Below are positions 36,710 through 49,118 of a DNA stretch of 64,000 bases, in pieces; position 1 is the stretch's first letter; each line of letters begins with the position of its first letter. The notes beneath the pieces were generated by a model that did not search any database, was not told where the DNA came from, and saw only the letters and a list, made by a program, of their open reading frames with translations. The stretch covers positions 5,635,501 to 5,699,500 of the forward strand of contig JAFCIZ010000005.1 in assembly GCA_017871115.1 (NCBI GenBank), given 5' to 3'. Position numbers and translations under genes: made by a program. Origin of the DNA: Cunninghamella blakesleeana (Eukaryota; Mucoromycota; Mucoromycetes; Mucorales; Cunninghamellaceae).

Positions 36710-37446
36710 ATATAATCAATATATAAATAAAAGGATAGATCTCTTTCATTATTGATCTTTTTTTCTTTTATATATATATATATATATATATAAACATATA
36801 ATCTTTTTACTATTGTATTTTTTATATTTATTCCTTTCCCTCCTACTCCTCCTCTCATCTTCCTCTTTCCTTCTCCTTTTTTTTTTATTTTTATTTTTAT
36901 TTTTTTATTATTATTTATATTTATATTTATTTATATCTTTTTATCCTATTGTTATATTATACAAAAAAAAAAAAAATAAAAAAATAAAAATAAAAATAAA
37001 AAAAAAAACCTATTTAAAAAAAAAATAACTATTATCCATTATCATTTGTCTGTATATTTATTAAGGATTTTTATTGTTTTATTTTATTTTTTTAGTTTAA
37101 AAATATATATTATTGTATACATAATTGACTCTCAGGGTTACCTAATATAGAATAGAGTAACATTTTCAATAAATTAATGTTTTATTAGCACTAGACTGGT
37201 TATTAAACAATAAACAACAACAATACTTTTAACATTATACTTGGTTTATTTTTATTTTTATTTTTTTTAAAAGAATTGTATTCCAAAACAAGCAAAATAA
37301 TATCAAGACCTTTTTTTTTCTTTTTCTTTTGTTTTTGTTCTAACTACGTAATGGTTTTAATAATAATTTATTTATCAAGTTTTATTATTACTATGATTTA
37401 AAAAAAAAAAAAAATAGGAGAAAAGTAGGAGTGAGGTTTTTATTTT
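36710..37446. other. Convergent intergenic region
   Basis: Between the 3' ends of the Kre9-like gene (plus) and PDI (minus). T-rich then A-rich low complexity; no independent ORF. Confidence 0.6.
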
Positions 37447-39465
37447 TTATAATTCATCATGATGATTGATTATTCTTTGATCGTCTTTTTCCTTTTTCAA
37501 AATGTCCCCAAGCACATCATCGCTATCAAAAGTATCAATAGGAACTTCTTCTTGTGCTACATGATCTTTTTCTTCATTAAAAACATCATCATTATCATCA
37601 TCTTGATCATCATCATCATGTTCTTCTAAAGGTGGAGTATAACTTTTAATTAAATCTTCATCTGATAATTGTAAAAAGTGTTGTTGTTTTTCTCCAAATA
37701 ATGACTGGATTGCTTTTTGTTCATGAATAAACTCTACAAGATCTACCAAAGTTTGGTTACCATCATAGACTGCTACACGATGTGTTTTGGCTTCAATAAA
37801 CGCAATCATAGGATATCCATCAACATCAATATGAGCAGGATCATTTAAAGGAATTTCATTGGTAGTAGCATCCATTTTGGCAATCATAAGAGAAGGATAA
37901 TGTTGTTCTTGAACCAATTCACCTAATCTTGTCCAGATAGGTGCTAATGCTTTACAATGACCACACCATGGAGCGTAGAATTCAATCAAAACATCTTGAT
38001 CGGCTTGTGTAATCAACTCATTATATTGTGAGCCAACAATGACTTTTACAGGTCCATCATTCTTTTCTGGAATAGGATCAGAATCAAAATAAGGTGTTAA
38101 TTCGTCTTGTAAATAAGCATCGATGTGTTGTTCAAGTGAGGATGAGGTGAGAGCAGAGCCTTGTGGAAGGACAAATCGTCCTTTGATTTGGTCTTGAATA
38201 ACAAAAGCAGGCCATAATGGTTTTTTATTATTTTCTTCTTCTTCTTCTTCTTCAGTTGTAAGACCAAGATAACCAGCTTGTTCAGGATAAAGAAGAGCAT
38301 CAATATAAACAAAACTAATTTTCCCTTTATAATGTTGAGCAACAGCTCTATAATCAGGTAATAAAGCGTCTAAGGAATCCTTGGAATCTATAAATAAATA
38401 ACCAATAGGTAATGCTGCTTCTTCATATTCTATAAAATTATCTGGTCCAATTTCACCTACTAAAGGAAGTGCTTGTTGTTGAATCAATTGAATAAAGTCC
38501 TCAGTCGATAAAATCTTATCAAAGCTTTCTTCATAAATCTTATCTACTTGTCCATTATCGTTGTTAGAGCTATTTTTTTTATAAATCATGAATCCATTTT
38601 TTCCTTTCATTTCCATAAATCCAAATCGATAATTGGAATATAATTCTTTGGCGGCATTATAAAAAAAGACATAATTTGTTTGTTCTGTATCATCATCGTG
38701 CTCTTCTTCTTCTTTAATAATATCGTTGTCGTCATCATCTTGTTTACTTTCTTTTTCTTTTTCTTGAATAGATCCATAACCAACTACAACAAGATCATCT
38801 GATTGTATAAAATCTTGGAATGTGTCATCTTCAAGAGAAGTTAATAAAGTGACTTTGGGTAAATTTTGACGTTTCATAAAGGATATAATAGAGGATGCGG
38901 TTCTAGGTCCTTTATAAGTAGTTGGTGACCCATTTTTAAATACTATTAAGGTTGGATAACTTTGTACTCCATGTTCAACACATACATCTTCATGGTCCAT
39001 ACAATTAATTTTAGCTACACTGATTCCTTCTTTGTTTATTAAAGTATCAGCTGCTTCTTTAAATTCAGGTGCTATATATTAAAAAAAAAAAAAAAAGAGA
39101 GAGATTAATAATTTAGTAAAACTCTATTTTATATATATTTTTATTATTTTCTACGTGTTTTTCTCTCATTTTTTTAAAAAATAAAATAAAATAAAAACAA
39201 TGCATTTTATAATTTTTATTTCATTATACTTACCAAGAGCTTTACAATAACCACACCAAGGTGCATAATATTGTACAAGAACTAGATGATGATTATTGAT
39301 GATTTCATCAAAAGTATGGTCTGTTAAAGTTAAAATTGACGTGTCTTTATAAATGGAATTAATATCGACATCAGTTTCTTCAACTATGGCATCTTCATCC
39401 TGTTGTCCATAAATAAATGGTAATAAAGTAATAAATAAAAATAGAGAAAAAGTAAATAGCTTCAT
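37447..39465 (-). CDS. PDI1: Protein disulfide isomerase with HDEL signal
   Basis: Oxidises and isomerises disulfides of secretory proteins in the ER lumen. Two exons (39465-39234, 39071-37447), 618 residues. Signal peptide MKLFTFSLFLFITLLPFIYG; first thioredoxin domain with VQYYAPWCGYCKALAPEF and the cis-Pro SYPTLIVF; two redox-inactive middle domains; final catalytic domain with IEFYAPWCGHCKALAPIW and cis-Pro DGYPMIAF; acidic tail; ER-retention HDEL at the very end. The two active sites differ (CGYC and CGHC). It is longer than typical PDI (about 500 residues) because of acidic Asp/Glu loops: one in the b domain (about 38690-38770), one near 38230, one before the C-terminus (about 37570-37620). 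The start was chosen because it begins the signal peptide; an upstream in-frame ATG exists. Confidence 0.96.
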
Positions 39466-41070
39466 CTCCTTTTTTTTAAAAAAAAAAATACGTAGCAAGA
39501 GAAGAAAGCGTCAGAAATAAAAAAAAAATTGAAATTTAAAAAAAATTGATTGGGTGTGATCGGATTTTAACGTTGGTGGCAATTTTTCTTTTAATTTTTC
39601 TTTAATTTACATAATATACATGCATAAATATATATATTATCGAATCTTTTATAAAATAATAATAGATAAAATCAGAAAAAAAAATATGTCTATTATATAG
39701 TATTTATTATCAAGTGTACTTTATTAAAATATAATAAAAAAAATGAAAAGCAGCTGTTTAAAAGAAGAGTATCAATAATAATGACTAAAGTTATCGCGCG
39801 CTCGGAGTGAAGATCGAGCAAATACTTATGAAGCATCTTTTATGAATGAAAGCATTCCCTTTGAGCTTATATAGCCTTTCATTTTTTTCTTTGTACTTTT
39901 CGATTCTATTGTTATATTAGTAAATTTATTTTTTAAAAATAAAATAATAATATAATAAAATTGTTCACTAAAGGATGAACAAAGAAGTAGAAAAAAATTG
40001 ACCAATTAAACTTTTCTTTTTTTGTATTTATTTAATCGAGCATATCCAGCTCGATAAAATATGAAAACAAATAAAGAATGGATTATTCTTAATTCCTATA
40101 GGTTTACTATATATATATTGTGAATGTTGACACCTTTTTATGATAAAAAAAAAAAAAAATGCATATATATATATATTTGACGATCAACTCCAAGGATACC
40201 TTCACATAACTAAGCATCTTGTATTTTTTTCTTTTTTCTCAATCCAATTTTCGGGATAGATGCGAACAATCTTTACATCTTTAAACTTTTGTATGATAAT
40301 CTTAAATTTGACTTTATTGCATAATATTTCATAATTTTATTACTTTTTTTTTCTTTCCTTTCCTTGGTTTTTCATTATATATTAAAACGTTTGGTAAATA
40401 CATATATATATATATTTATATATTTATATGTATCTCTATGCAAAGCATCACCACCAGCGGAGTTAGGAATGATCCCGAAAGGAGGAGAAGGTAAAAGATA
40501 TACATAATATAGATTAAAACAGATATTCTTGACCAACTAAATAATTATGTATCAAATAACAAATACAAATAAATAAACAAATACATGCATAGTAAAGTGA
40601 CCAAGTCAATTATACAAAATAAAAGATCAAAGCATAACAACAGTTATACTTTTATAAATATGAGCCAATCATTTAAAACACATTCTATTTTATTATTGTT
40701 GTAAAAAGTAGATAATAAAGCGTCGTTTCGAAAAGGAGAATCACATAAATAAGGGGATAGAAGGTTTCCCTAGGTAATAATAATAAAACACTATTAAGTT
40801 TTTTGCCAAATCTTTTTTTTTTCTTCTCTTTTTTTTCTTTCTCTTTCTCTTTTTCCTTCCCCTTTTTATACTATAAATAATAATAATAATAATAATAATA
40901 TATATTTTTCAATTCTTAACGTTTTTATTATCCCTTTTTTATACAAATTATTCATTTTTTTAATTTCATTTTTTTTTTTTCTTTGTATTTTTTTTTTTTT
41001 CATTTATTTATTTTATACCCTTTTTCTTTTTTATAAATATACCTTTTCTTTATTATTTTATATAACAACG
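39466..41070. other. Divergent promoter region, PDI / CorA transporter
   Basis: 1.6 kb, AT-rich, with less AT-rich islands: about 39790-39820 and 40030-40056 carry ATCGAGC motifs; about 40445-40490 reads GC-richer. A pyrimidine tract (40810-40865) and (AAT)n precede the CorA start. No ORF. Confidence 0.6.
40035..40055. promoter_or_regulatory. Inverted repeat ATCGAGC-N7-GCTCGAT
   Basis: Perfect 7-bp arms spaced by 7 bp, about 570 bp upstream of the PDI start. A third ATCGAGC copy lies at 39813-39819. Regulatory role is inference. Confidence 0.35.
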
Positions 41071-41280
41071 ATGAATCAATCATGTACAAATTTATCACCT
41101 ATTGATAATGTCCATATTAGAATGTCTGAAGATAGACTATCAACTTTTACTACAACAATGGATGGAAAAGCCAGTATTCATTCCACTTGTCCAAATGAAT
41201 TAGATAAATTATTTAAAGACCGATATAATTCTTCTCCAGAAGACGATATTTGCTTTCCTTCCTCTTCCCTTTCGCACCAA

Positions 41281-41316
<36 letters not shown>

Positions 41317-43385
41317 AGCAAAAATAATAACAATAACAGCAACAATAACAACAACAGTAACAGTAACAATAACAATAGCAATAATAATAATAACTCTATT
41401 AAACCTACCCAATTAAAAAATCAACAACAACAACAGCTGCAAAAAATAAACTATGAAGCTTTACAACAATTTAAAATACAACAACAAAATGATAATGACA
41501 TCAGTTCTTATACTTTGAATGAAAAAAAATTATCTCTTTATGGTGATAATAATAATAATAATGTAATGATATAATAATAATAAAAAAAAAAAAAAACTAT
41601 ATATAATATACCTCATTTGTATTTCTAAAATACTAACATGTGTCTATTATCTATATATTTTTTTATTTTTTATTTTTATTATATAGACACAACTTATAGA
41701 CAGTAATACATTGAGATTCACTTATTATCATCGTCATACTGGTAGACTTCAAGGTAGAAATTTATTTGATTTAAACTTGACAGAAAATACTATTGAACAG
41801 TTGCTTGAAAAAGAAAACCATTGGATAGACATTACTTGTCCAACTTTAACAGAAATGAAAGCTATTAGTCAAGTAAAATAAGAATAATAAATAATCATAT
41901 AAACAATAGTGGAAAATGGATGATCACTATATAAATAATCATTTTATTTTATTTTTTATAGATATTTGGTATTCATCGTTTAACAATAGAAGATATTATG
42001 AACCAAGAAATAAGAGAAAAGTGCGACTCTTTTAAAAATTATTTATTTATTTGCTACCGAGCCTTTGTTCATGAAGAAAATATTTTAAAACCAATTACTT
42101 TTTATAATATTGTATTTAAAGATCACATTTTGACGGTAATTAATAAAATAATAACGATAATTATAAAGTGACGATTGCAATGATTTTTTTTTTTTAATTT
42201 AATTTAATTTAATTTCGTTTCATTTCATTTGTATATATATATATATATATATTAATTTTTTATAGATCCATTTTGATCAAGTGCCTCATGTTAACTACGT
42301 ACAACAAAGAATAGAACAATTACAAGAATATATAGTGATTGTACCAGATTGGATCAATTATGCCTTGATCGATGAGATCACAGATAGTTTTGCACCATTA
42401 ATTCAACAAATAGAACAAGAAGTGGAAATGATCGATGATCTTATTTTATTACAATCTTCCATTAATTTGGATCAAATGGATATGGTAACCCGTATAGGGA
42501 TTTGTCGAAAACGTGTAATGCAAATCCTTCGACTGCTATCGTGTAAATCTGATGTAATTAAAACTTTGATGAAGCGATTTGATGAACGACTTCATAATAA
42601 CAGCAGTATTAACAATGGGATCAATTTTTTAGACTATTCATTAACTTCAAGTGTTGAATCTTTGCATCCAACTGCAAATTCTTTATCACCATCTCCTCCT
42701 CCTCCTCCTCCATCATTTCACCATCATCATAATTCATCACACCATCACTATCATCATTCTTCGATAGATGATTCTATGCCTATTACTAATTCTTCTATTA
42801 TTTCGACAACGCCTACTGTTACAAAATCCAATTCTCCATTTATTAAAAATCAGAAATCATTTGATTCATTATCACAAATCACTTCCAATGTTATCCCTTC
42901 TTCTTCATCACCTTCTACTTCTCCTTTTTACCCTCAACATAAAAAAAAAGTCTCTTATTCTGAATATTTATGGCATCAGCATAATGATGACGATGATGAT
43001 GATCGCATTTATCCTGATATAGGTCTTTATTTTGGCGATGTTTACGGTAAAAAAAATATATATTTTTGTTTTTTTGGAAAAAGGAAAATAAAATAAAAAG
43101 AGAGTATATATTTATATAGTATGGTTATTATCATCTTTATTTTAGATCATATCCTTACTTTATTACAAAATCTTCAGCATTATGAAACAGTTTTGGCAAG
43201 AACACATTCCAATTATTTAGCACGTTTATCAATTGAATTAACTCGAACATCAAACTCTACAAATACAGTCATTGGGAGATTAACTATTTTTGCAACAATA
43301 TTATTACCAATGAACTTGGTTACTGGTTTATGGGGTAAATGATAATAAGAATAATAATATTAAAAAAAAAAGGGATTTAAAGAAA

Positions 43386-43464
<79 letters not shown>

Positions 43465-43906
43465 TAAAAAATAAAAAAAAGGAGTATGAAAGAGAGAAAA
43501 CATCAAGTTTTAATAATTTATTTTTATTATTTTAATCCATTTATAATTAATTATATTTTATGGAAATCAAAGGCATGAATGTTAAAGTTCCGGTAAGAAT
43601 AAGAATAACAGATAATCATGATCAAAGTCGAAAATAATATTATATATAAAAGAAACTTTAGACTTACAATTGGCTTTTTTTTTTTTTTATTTACTTTGTA
43701 ACATGAATAGGGCATGGTAAGAAAGAAATAATATAATAACTTTGATCATTCTCTAAAATCTATATACGTATATATTAATTTATTTATGTCTTACTTTTTA
43801 TTAATAGGATTACGATAATTTAATTTATTTCTTTTGGATTGTCTGTAGTTTGGCAGTTTTTGCTATATGTTCTTTAACTTTAGCAAGACAAATAAAATTA
43901 TTTTAA
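41071..43906 (+). CDS. CorA-type Mg2+ transporter
   Basis: Divalent-cation channel of the CorA superfamily. Eight exons (41071-41562, 41687-41872, 41962-42135, 42266-43046, 43146-43334, 43573-43592, 43711-43716, 43808-43906) give 648 residues in frame. N-terminus has a poly-Asn stretch. The cytosolic funnel domain (DLNLTENTIEQLLE, FGIHRLTIEDIMNQEIREK, YLFICYRAF) leads to long helices (RVMQILRLLSCKSDVIKTLMKR). A Ser/Pro/His-rich insert follows, with poly-Pro and His clusters (about 42690-42760). The pore helix region is LTIFATILLPMNLVTGLWGMN, with the signature Gly-Met-Asn spread over exons 5 and 6, then VKVPGMDYDNLIYFFWIV, the second membrane segment, and the basic end ARQIKLF. Exon 7 is 6 nt. 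Plasma-membrane or vacuolar location cannot be told. Confidence 0.93.
43386..43462. repeat. (AAT)n microsatellite
   Basis: About 25 trinucleotide units in intron 5 of the CorA gene, the longest such tract in the window. Confidence 0.95.
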
Positions 43907-45354
43907 AAAAATCGTTTTTTTAAATAAATTTTTTTTTCTCAATAGATTAATTATAATTTAAAAAATTAATTATAACATTTTTATTTTATATATATATATT
44001 AATATACATCTCATCTGTATTTTATATTTTATTTTTAATATTTAATAAAATTTGCTTTTATGAATAAAAAAGTTCACGATTAAAGAAACGTTGCTATTAA
44101 TTTGTATAGTGTATGTATTTATATAAGTAAAAAAATAGTATAAATAAAAGAATTGAATTCAATTTAGTTTTAGGTGCTTTTATTTATCAAACAAAAAGAA
44201 TAAATAAACACGAAGGAATTTTTTTTTAAACTTTTTTTATATAAATATTTAAATATAAAATAATTCAACGGTGCGTGCATGATAAAACTCCCAACAATAT
44301 ATAAATTGGCCAAAGCAACCTTTTCATTTTTTAAAAAGTATAAAATATACATATTTCTATTTACTCATTTTTAATTTTTAAATTTTTATGCCTATTTTTA
44401 TTTTTTTCATAAATAGTAAAGTAAAATAATAATTATGTACATTCTTAAAAAACCTTATTTTAACAATAACTATGAATGGTGATATCCTTCTTATTAATAT
44501 AGGAATTCTTTTTGATTGTTGTTGTACTTTAAATGAATGGATAGATGCATAACTCTCAGTTGACAAGCTATAGAAAGAAATTTTATGAATGCTTTTATAA
44601 ACAGATAATACATTTTCTACCATATTCAACTCAGGCATGTATTTTTTTTTTTTTTTTTTGGAGTTTGTTTTGAAAATGTGATTGAATGGTCAGAAACAGT
44701 GTAGACATTACAAATGTCATATACAAAAGGACAAATTTCATCAACCATGATTTTCTCCATTGATTTTATTGAAAGATACAAGAAGATGGATATCTTGATT
44801 ATTTTTAAAACAGATGGAATAAAAGGATGATTTTTTATTATAGCGTATGTTGTTTTTATTTCTTCTCCAATGCATCATCATTATCAGATTTTTAAACAGG
44901 TTGCTTCTCATATTACATTGTATTATTATTATTATTACTATTATTACTATATCACTTTATAATAGTTGTATGTGATTCATCATGTATTACCCAAAAGACT
45001 CTTTCCATTTTCTTGATATTCCCCATCGCTCGCTGAGTCTTACCACATAGAAACAAGAATCACATTATCAAAATCTGTGTGTATATTGTTTTGAGAATCT
45101 TATTCGTAAAGCAAAATACAAGATTGGTCAGCATTTTTTTATTTTGACAACACAACCTTGATTTATCTTATTGTAAAGCTCTTTGTTAGAAATCGATCTC
45201 TCTTTCTGAATAAATATTAGTGCTGTTTAATGGTAAAGTGAATATAGTATCTTTAAAATATAAATATATTTATAAAAATTGAGAATAAGCTAAATATATA
45301 CTGTTAATAATAAATTAGTTTAACATATAGACATATTAAATTTAACGCATTATA

Positions 45355-45387
<33 letters not shown>

Positions 45388-46405
45388 ATGAAAAAAAGAA
45401 AAGAAAGGAAAAGCCATATAATTTGTTTTTTAAAATACAAAGTGTAAAGAAAATAACGATAAGCAAAAAATAATTTTCTGCTACCACTTTTTTTTTTTAA
45501 AAAACTCTTCCGTAATAACCCTAGGTAGGGAAATCCCCTCTCACTTTTTTTTTTATCTTTTTTTTTTTTTTTTGTTAAAAAAACGAATAACCTATATAAA
45601 AGTAATCATGACTATTTCTTTTTATTTAAAATGATTTTTTAAAGTGATTTTTTTAAAAGTGATTTTTTTTTTACAGAAAAAGAAAGTTTGAGAAACATGT
45701 TGTTAAAACTATCCTTATTTGGATTAAGATGAAAACAACAAGCATAGATAAAGTATTTAATCACAAGATGTCTTTTTTTTTTTTATTATTTTTATTTTAT
45801 TTTTATTTAATCAGCAACTAATAATACATGACTATTAAATAAAAAGGTCTTCTTTATAACTTTTCTTCTTCTCCTCTTTTTTTTTTCATTTATATATTTT
45901 TGTATAATAAAAGGATGTTATAAAGAGAAGAAAGAGAGAGAAAAAAAGAGAGCAACAATAAAGCATATACCAAAAAAGGAATAAAAGTTCAATGACAATC
46001 CATTAATATTAAAAGAGGGGAAGAAGAGAGGGGAACAAAAGAAAAAATGATCATAAAATAAAATTAAATATAATATAATGAATAGTCAAAAATAAGAATG
46101 AAATTCTTGCAAAAGATTCAATTTATAACTAACTAACTAATAATAATAATAAAAAAAAGATTAATAAAAATGCATACAACTAAGAAAATAAAAAGTAAAA
46201 AATAGAATACTTTTTTTTATTGGTGAGATAACTTCATATTGGTTCTCCGCTAATGGCCCATTTCCCTTTTTTATCTAAAATTTTTTTTTTATATTCCTCC
46301 GTTTTTTTTCTCTTTTTCTCTTCTTTTCTTTTCTTTTTTTTCTTATTAATTATTTTTCTTTTTTTAATATCTATTCTACTTTATTCCACTTTATATGTAT
46401 ATATT
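43907..46405. other. Intergenic region, contains possible gene relic
   Basis: 2.5 kb between the CorA stop and the BTG/Tob start. The part at about 44400-45230 is less AT-rich and less repetitive than usual spacers and has broken minus-strand reading frames (separate entry). Elsewhere: (ATT)n near 45355-45385, a TnAn palindrome near 45489-45503 and T-tracts. No intact gene. Confidence 0.55.
44378..44790 (-). pseudogene. Possible decayed coding remnant, unidentified
   Basis: Minus strand. An open frame of 86 residues from 44638 (MPELNMVENVLSVYKSIHKI) has balanced composition. Just upstream, in another frame and separated by a poly-A/T run, is MEKIMVDEICPFVYDICNVY followed by TVSDHSITFSKQTP. 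Together they look like one frame broken at the homopolymer. I do not recognise the family. It could be a dead repeat-family gene or chance. Confidence 0.25.
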
Positions 46406-47115
46406 ATGCATGACGAAATTACAGAAGCCATTGATTTTGTTGGACGTTTACTTCAATCTAAATTAGACTCTACAGTCATTCGAGCTTTTAAAGAAAAGCT
46501 TTACATTATTTTATCTGAAAGATTTGTTAATCATTGGGATGTGGCTAATCCTTATAAAGGGAATGGGTTTCGTGCAATCTCTAACTTTAACGGTCAATTG
46601 GATCCAATTTTTGCTTTAGGTATTTTTTTTTTTTTTTAAAAAAAGAAAAAAAAAAAAAAAAAAAAAGAGAGAAAGAGAGAGAGTTTTTTTTATATGTATA
46701 TAGTTTAGTATTATTTAAAAAGAGTCTAATAATAATATATTATTATATAGCTGCTAATCAAGTTGGTATATCACCTATGACGATATTAGCCCATTTACCC
46801 AATGAATTTGTTTTATGGGTGGATCCATCCTCTGTATCTTATAGAGTAGGTGATCATGGTAATATTATGAATTTATTTACAAATGGAAAATCACTTAAAA
46901 AGCAAGCTTTTAAACAATCCACTACTACTACTTCTACACCTATTCGTATTTCCCCTCCTCCAAGTCCTGCTTCAAATGATAAAAATGTACAACAAAAATC
47001 AACCACTACTACTACTACTACTACTTCTCCTTTAGCTCTTCATACAAAAAAAGATCAACAACAACAAGTAGCATCAGCATCTCCTCGTCATAAACCTATG
47101 GTTTTAGTTCATTAA
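46406..47115 (+). CDS. BTG/Tob (APRO) family protein
   Basis: Anti-proliferative family protein; animal members bridge the Ccr4-Not deadenylase (through CAF1) to RNA-bound partners. Two exons (46406-46619, 46751-47115), 192 residues. The BTG domain occupies residues 1-100: MHDEITEAIDFVGRLLQSKL, FKEKLYIILSERFVNHWDVA, NPYKGNGFRAISNFNGQLDP, AANQVGISPMTILAHLPNEF and VLWVDPSSVSYRVGDHG. The HW...NPxKGxxFR (box A region) and LPxExxLWVDPxxVxxRxG (box B region) patterns are diagnostic. The tail is Thr/Ser/Gln-rich and disordered. The start at 46406 gives the standard family N-terminus; the open frame upstream is T-tract derived. Known more from animals and some early fungi than from yeasts. Confidence 0.88.
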
Positions 47116-47991
47116 AAAAAAAAAAAAAGAAAAAAAGAAGAAATGGAATCATTATTTTATATAGTTATTTATTATTTATTTATTTATTTATTAATTATTA
47201 TCATTATTATTATTATTTTTGATCTGTATATTATATAGTTATTATATAATATGTATACTTTTTCTTTTTTTCTTTTTCTTTTTTTTTGTTGTTCATCACC
47301 TTTTATTTATTTATATTTTTTTATTCATTTTCTATTACATGTTTTTCATCCTTTTTATTTTATTATCATTATTTCATTTATTCGTACATGTCAAACTATA
47401 AGATGAAATCCTATATATCCCTCTCTCTCTCTCTTTCTCTTTCTCTCTTTTTCATTTACTCTCTCTCTCTTCTCTCTCTTTCAACCCCTTTATTAATTTT
47501 TCATTACTATTTTTTATTTTCACTTTTTTATTCATTTTAATATATACAAATATATATATTATACTCATATTCCCCTCTCATTTTTATTTTCCGTTTTAAC
47601 TTTTATTATTTTTCCTTGTTTCTCTTTCATTTATTGATTTATTTATTGTATTATACATTTCATTATTTCATTTCTTTTATTTTTATAAAAAAAAATGAAG
47701 AAAAGAAAAAAGGAAGAATAAAAATAATAATCATTATTATCAAGCCGTTTTTATATATCATGCAATTATCTGCATCATTATTTTTATCTTTTTAGCCCCT
47801 AAAAAACTTTTTATTAATGTAACTCAATTAGTTAATGCGCATTTCAATTGATTGGAGCGGAGGAACAATTTTATTTTTATAGAGTTTTCTCAAGTATCAT
47901 CTTTTTTAAAAAATTAAAGGTTTCCAAACATACAAAAACATCTTTTTTTTTTTTTTTTAAAAAAAAAAAAGTTTATAATCATTTTTTTTTA
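47116..47991. other. Convergent intergenic region
   Basis: Between the 3' ends of the BTG/Tob gene (plus) and Tcd1 (minus). T-rich, with CT-repeats at about 47420-47485 and a TnAn palindrome at about 47942-47970. No ORF or tRNA. Confidence 0.6.
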
Positions 47992-49085
47992 TTATAAAGC
48001 ATTATTCCATATTTTACATATTTCTTTTACATCGTTAAATTTCTTTTCTATAGCATCAATAGTTTCTATTGGTAAACAAAAGTAAAAAAAAAATAAAAAT
48101 AAAAATAAAAATAAAAAAAATGAGCTCATATATATATTGAATATCATCATCATCATTATTAACATCGTTGTTATTATTCTTATTACAATCATTGCATTGT
48201 CCTATTTTTGATTATTTATTTATTTATCTTACCTTTTCCATAATGTTCAGATAAGTTGACATCAGGTGATAATTTCTCATGTTTTTTACATTCATCTCTT
48301 GACATAACAACTGTATTAAAAATAGATAAAGGTTTTGTTTTATCCCATCTTGTTAATGCTAATTGTTTTTGAGGTCCTGATAATACACTTTTCCCATGCC
48401 ATATTTCTTCAAATATATATCCGACGTCTCTTATATCTAATGGACATGTTCTATAAATACAAATGTATTAGCGAGAGAAAAAAAAATAGCATATAGCCAA
48501 TTGTATTTATATATATATATATATATATACTCACTTTGTATTGAAAAGTTTCATTTCTCTTGATAATAAATCACGATGTAATCGACCATAAAGACCATCT
48601 CTTAATTTAATAGGTAATGGTGAATAACCAGGATATTTCGTTAACTGTAATATAACATGATTTGCTATGGCCATACCAAACATACTTGGAATTGTACCAA
48701 GAACGGGTAATATACGTGATCTAAAATCTGGCAATGCTGCAAAGTCATCTGCTTCGGCTATGTTTTCTTCATCTATGTTGTACATATATATAATAAAAAT
48801 AAAGTTTGTTAAATTATGTAATGCAGTCATACCATTCATTCACTGTTATATTTATATCCATTTACCTAGTGGCAATAACTTGACGTGATGTGGTTTTTCA
48901 GTAGAATATGCAACAGATACACCTCCTTCAATATTTCGTTTTTTTAAATGTTTTCGTACAGCTCTAGCCAAAGGATCCTCTAAAAAGAGCAATAGTAATA
49001 AGAATATATATCAGAGATGACCGCGTTAAAATAACCCATCCGTTTCCAAAAATATCCTTTTTTTTAAGATAACCTGTCAAACTAT

Positions 49086-49118
<33 letters not shown>

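Noticed and set aside
41178..41412. Minus-strand open frames of almost pure Leu or Ile/Val.
   Set aside because: They are the complement of the poly-Asn codon repeats in the CorA N-terminus.
43386..43462. Regular trinucleotide array considered as a CRISPR-like or minisatellite system (also at 57942 and 15284).
   Set aside because: Simple AAT microsatellites without unique spacers, lying in introns or spacers of a eukaryotic genome.
47815..47870. A patch with AACTCAATTAGTTAATGCGC that superficially looks like a tRNA D-arm.
   Set aside because: No T-arm or closing acceptor stem follows at tRNA spacing.
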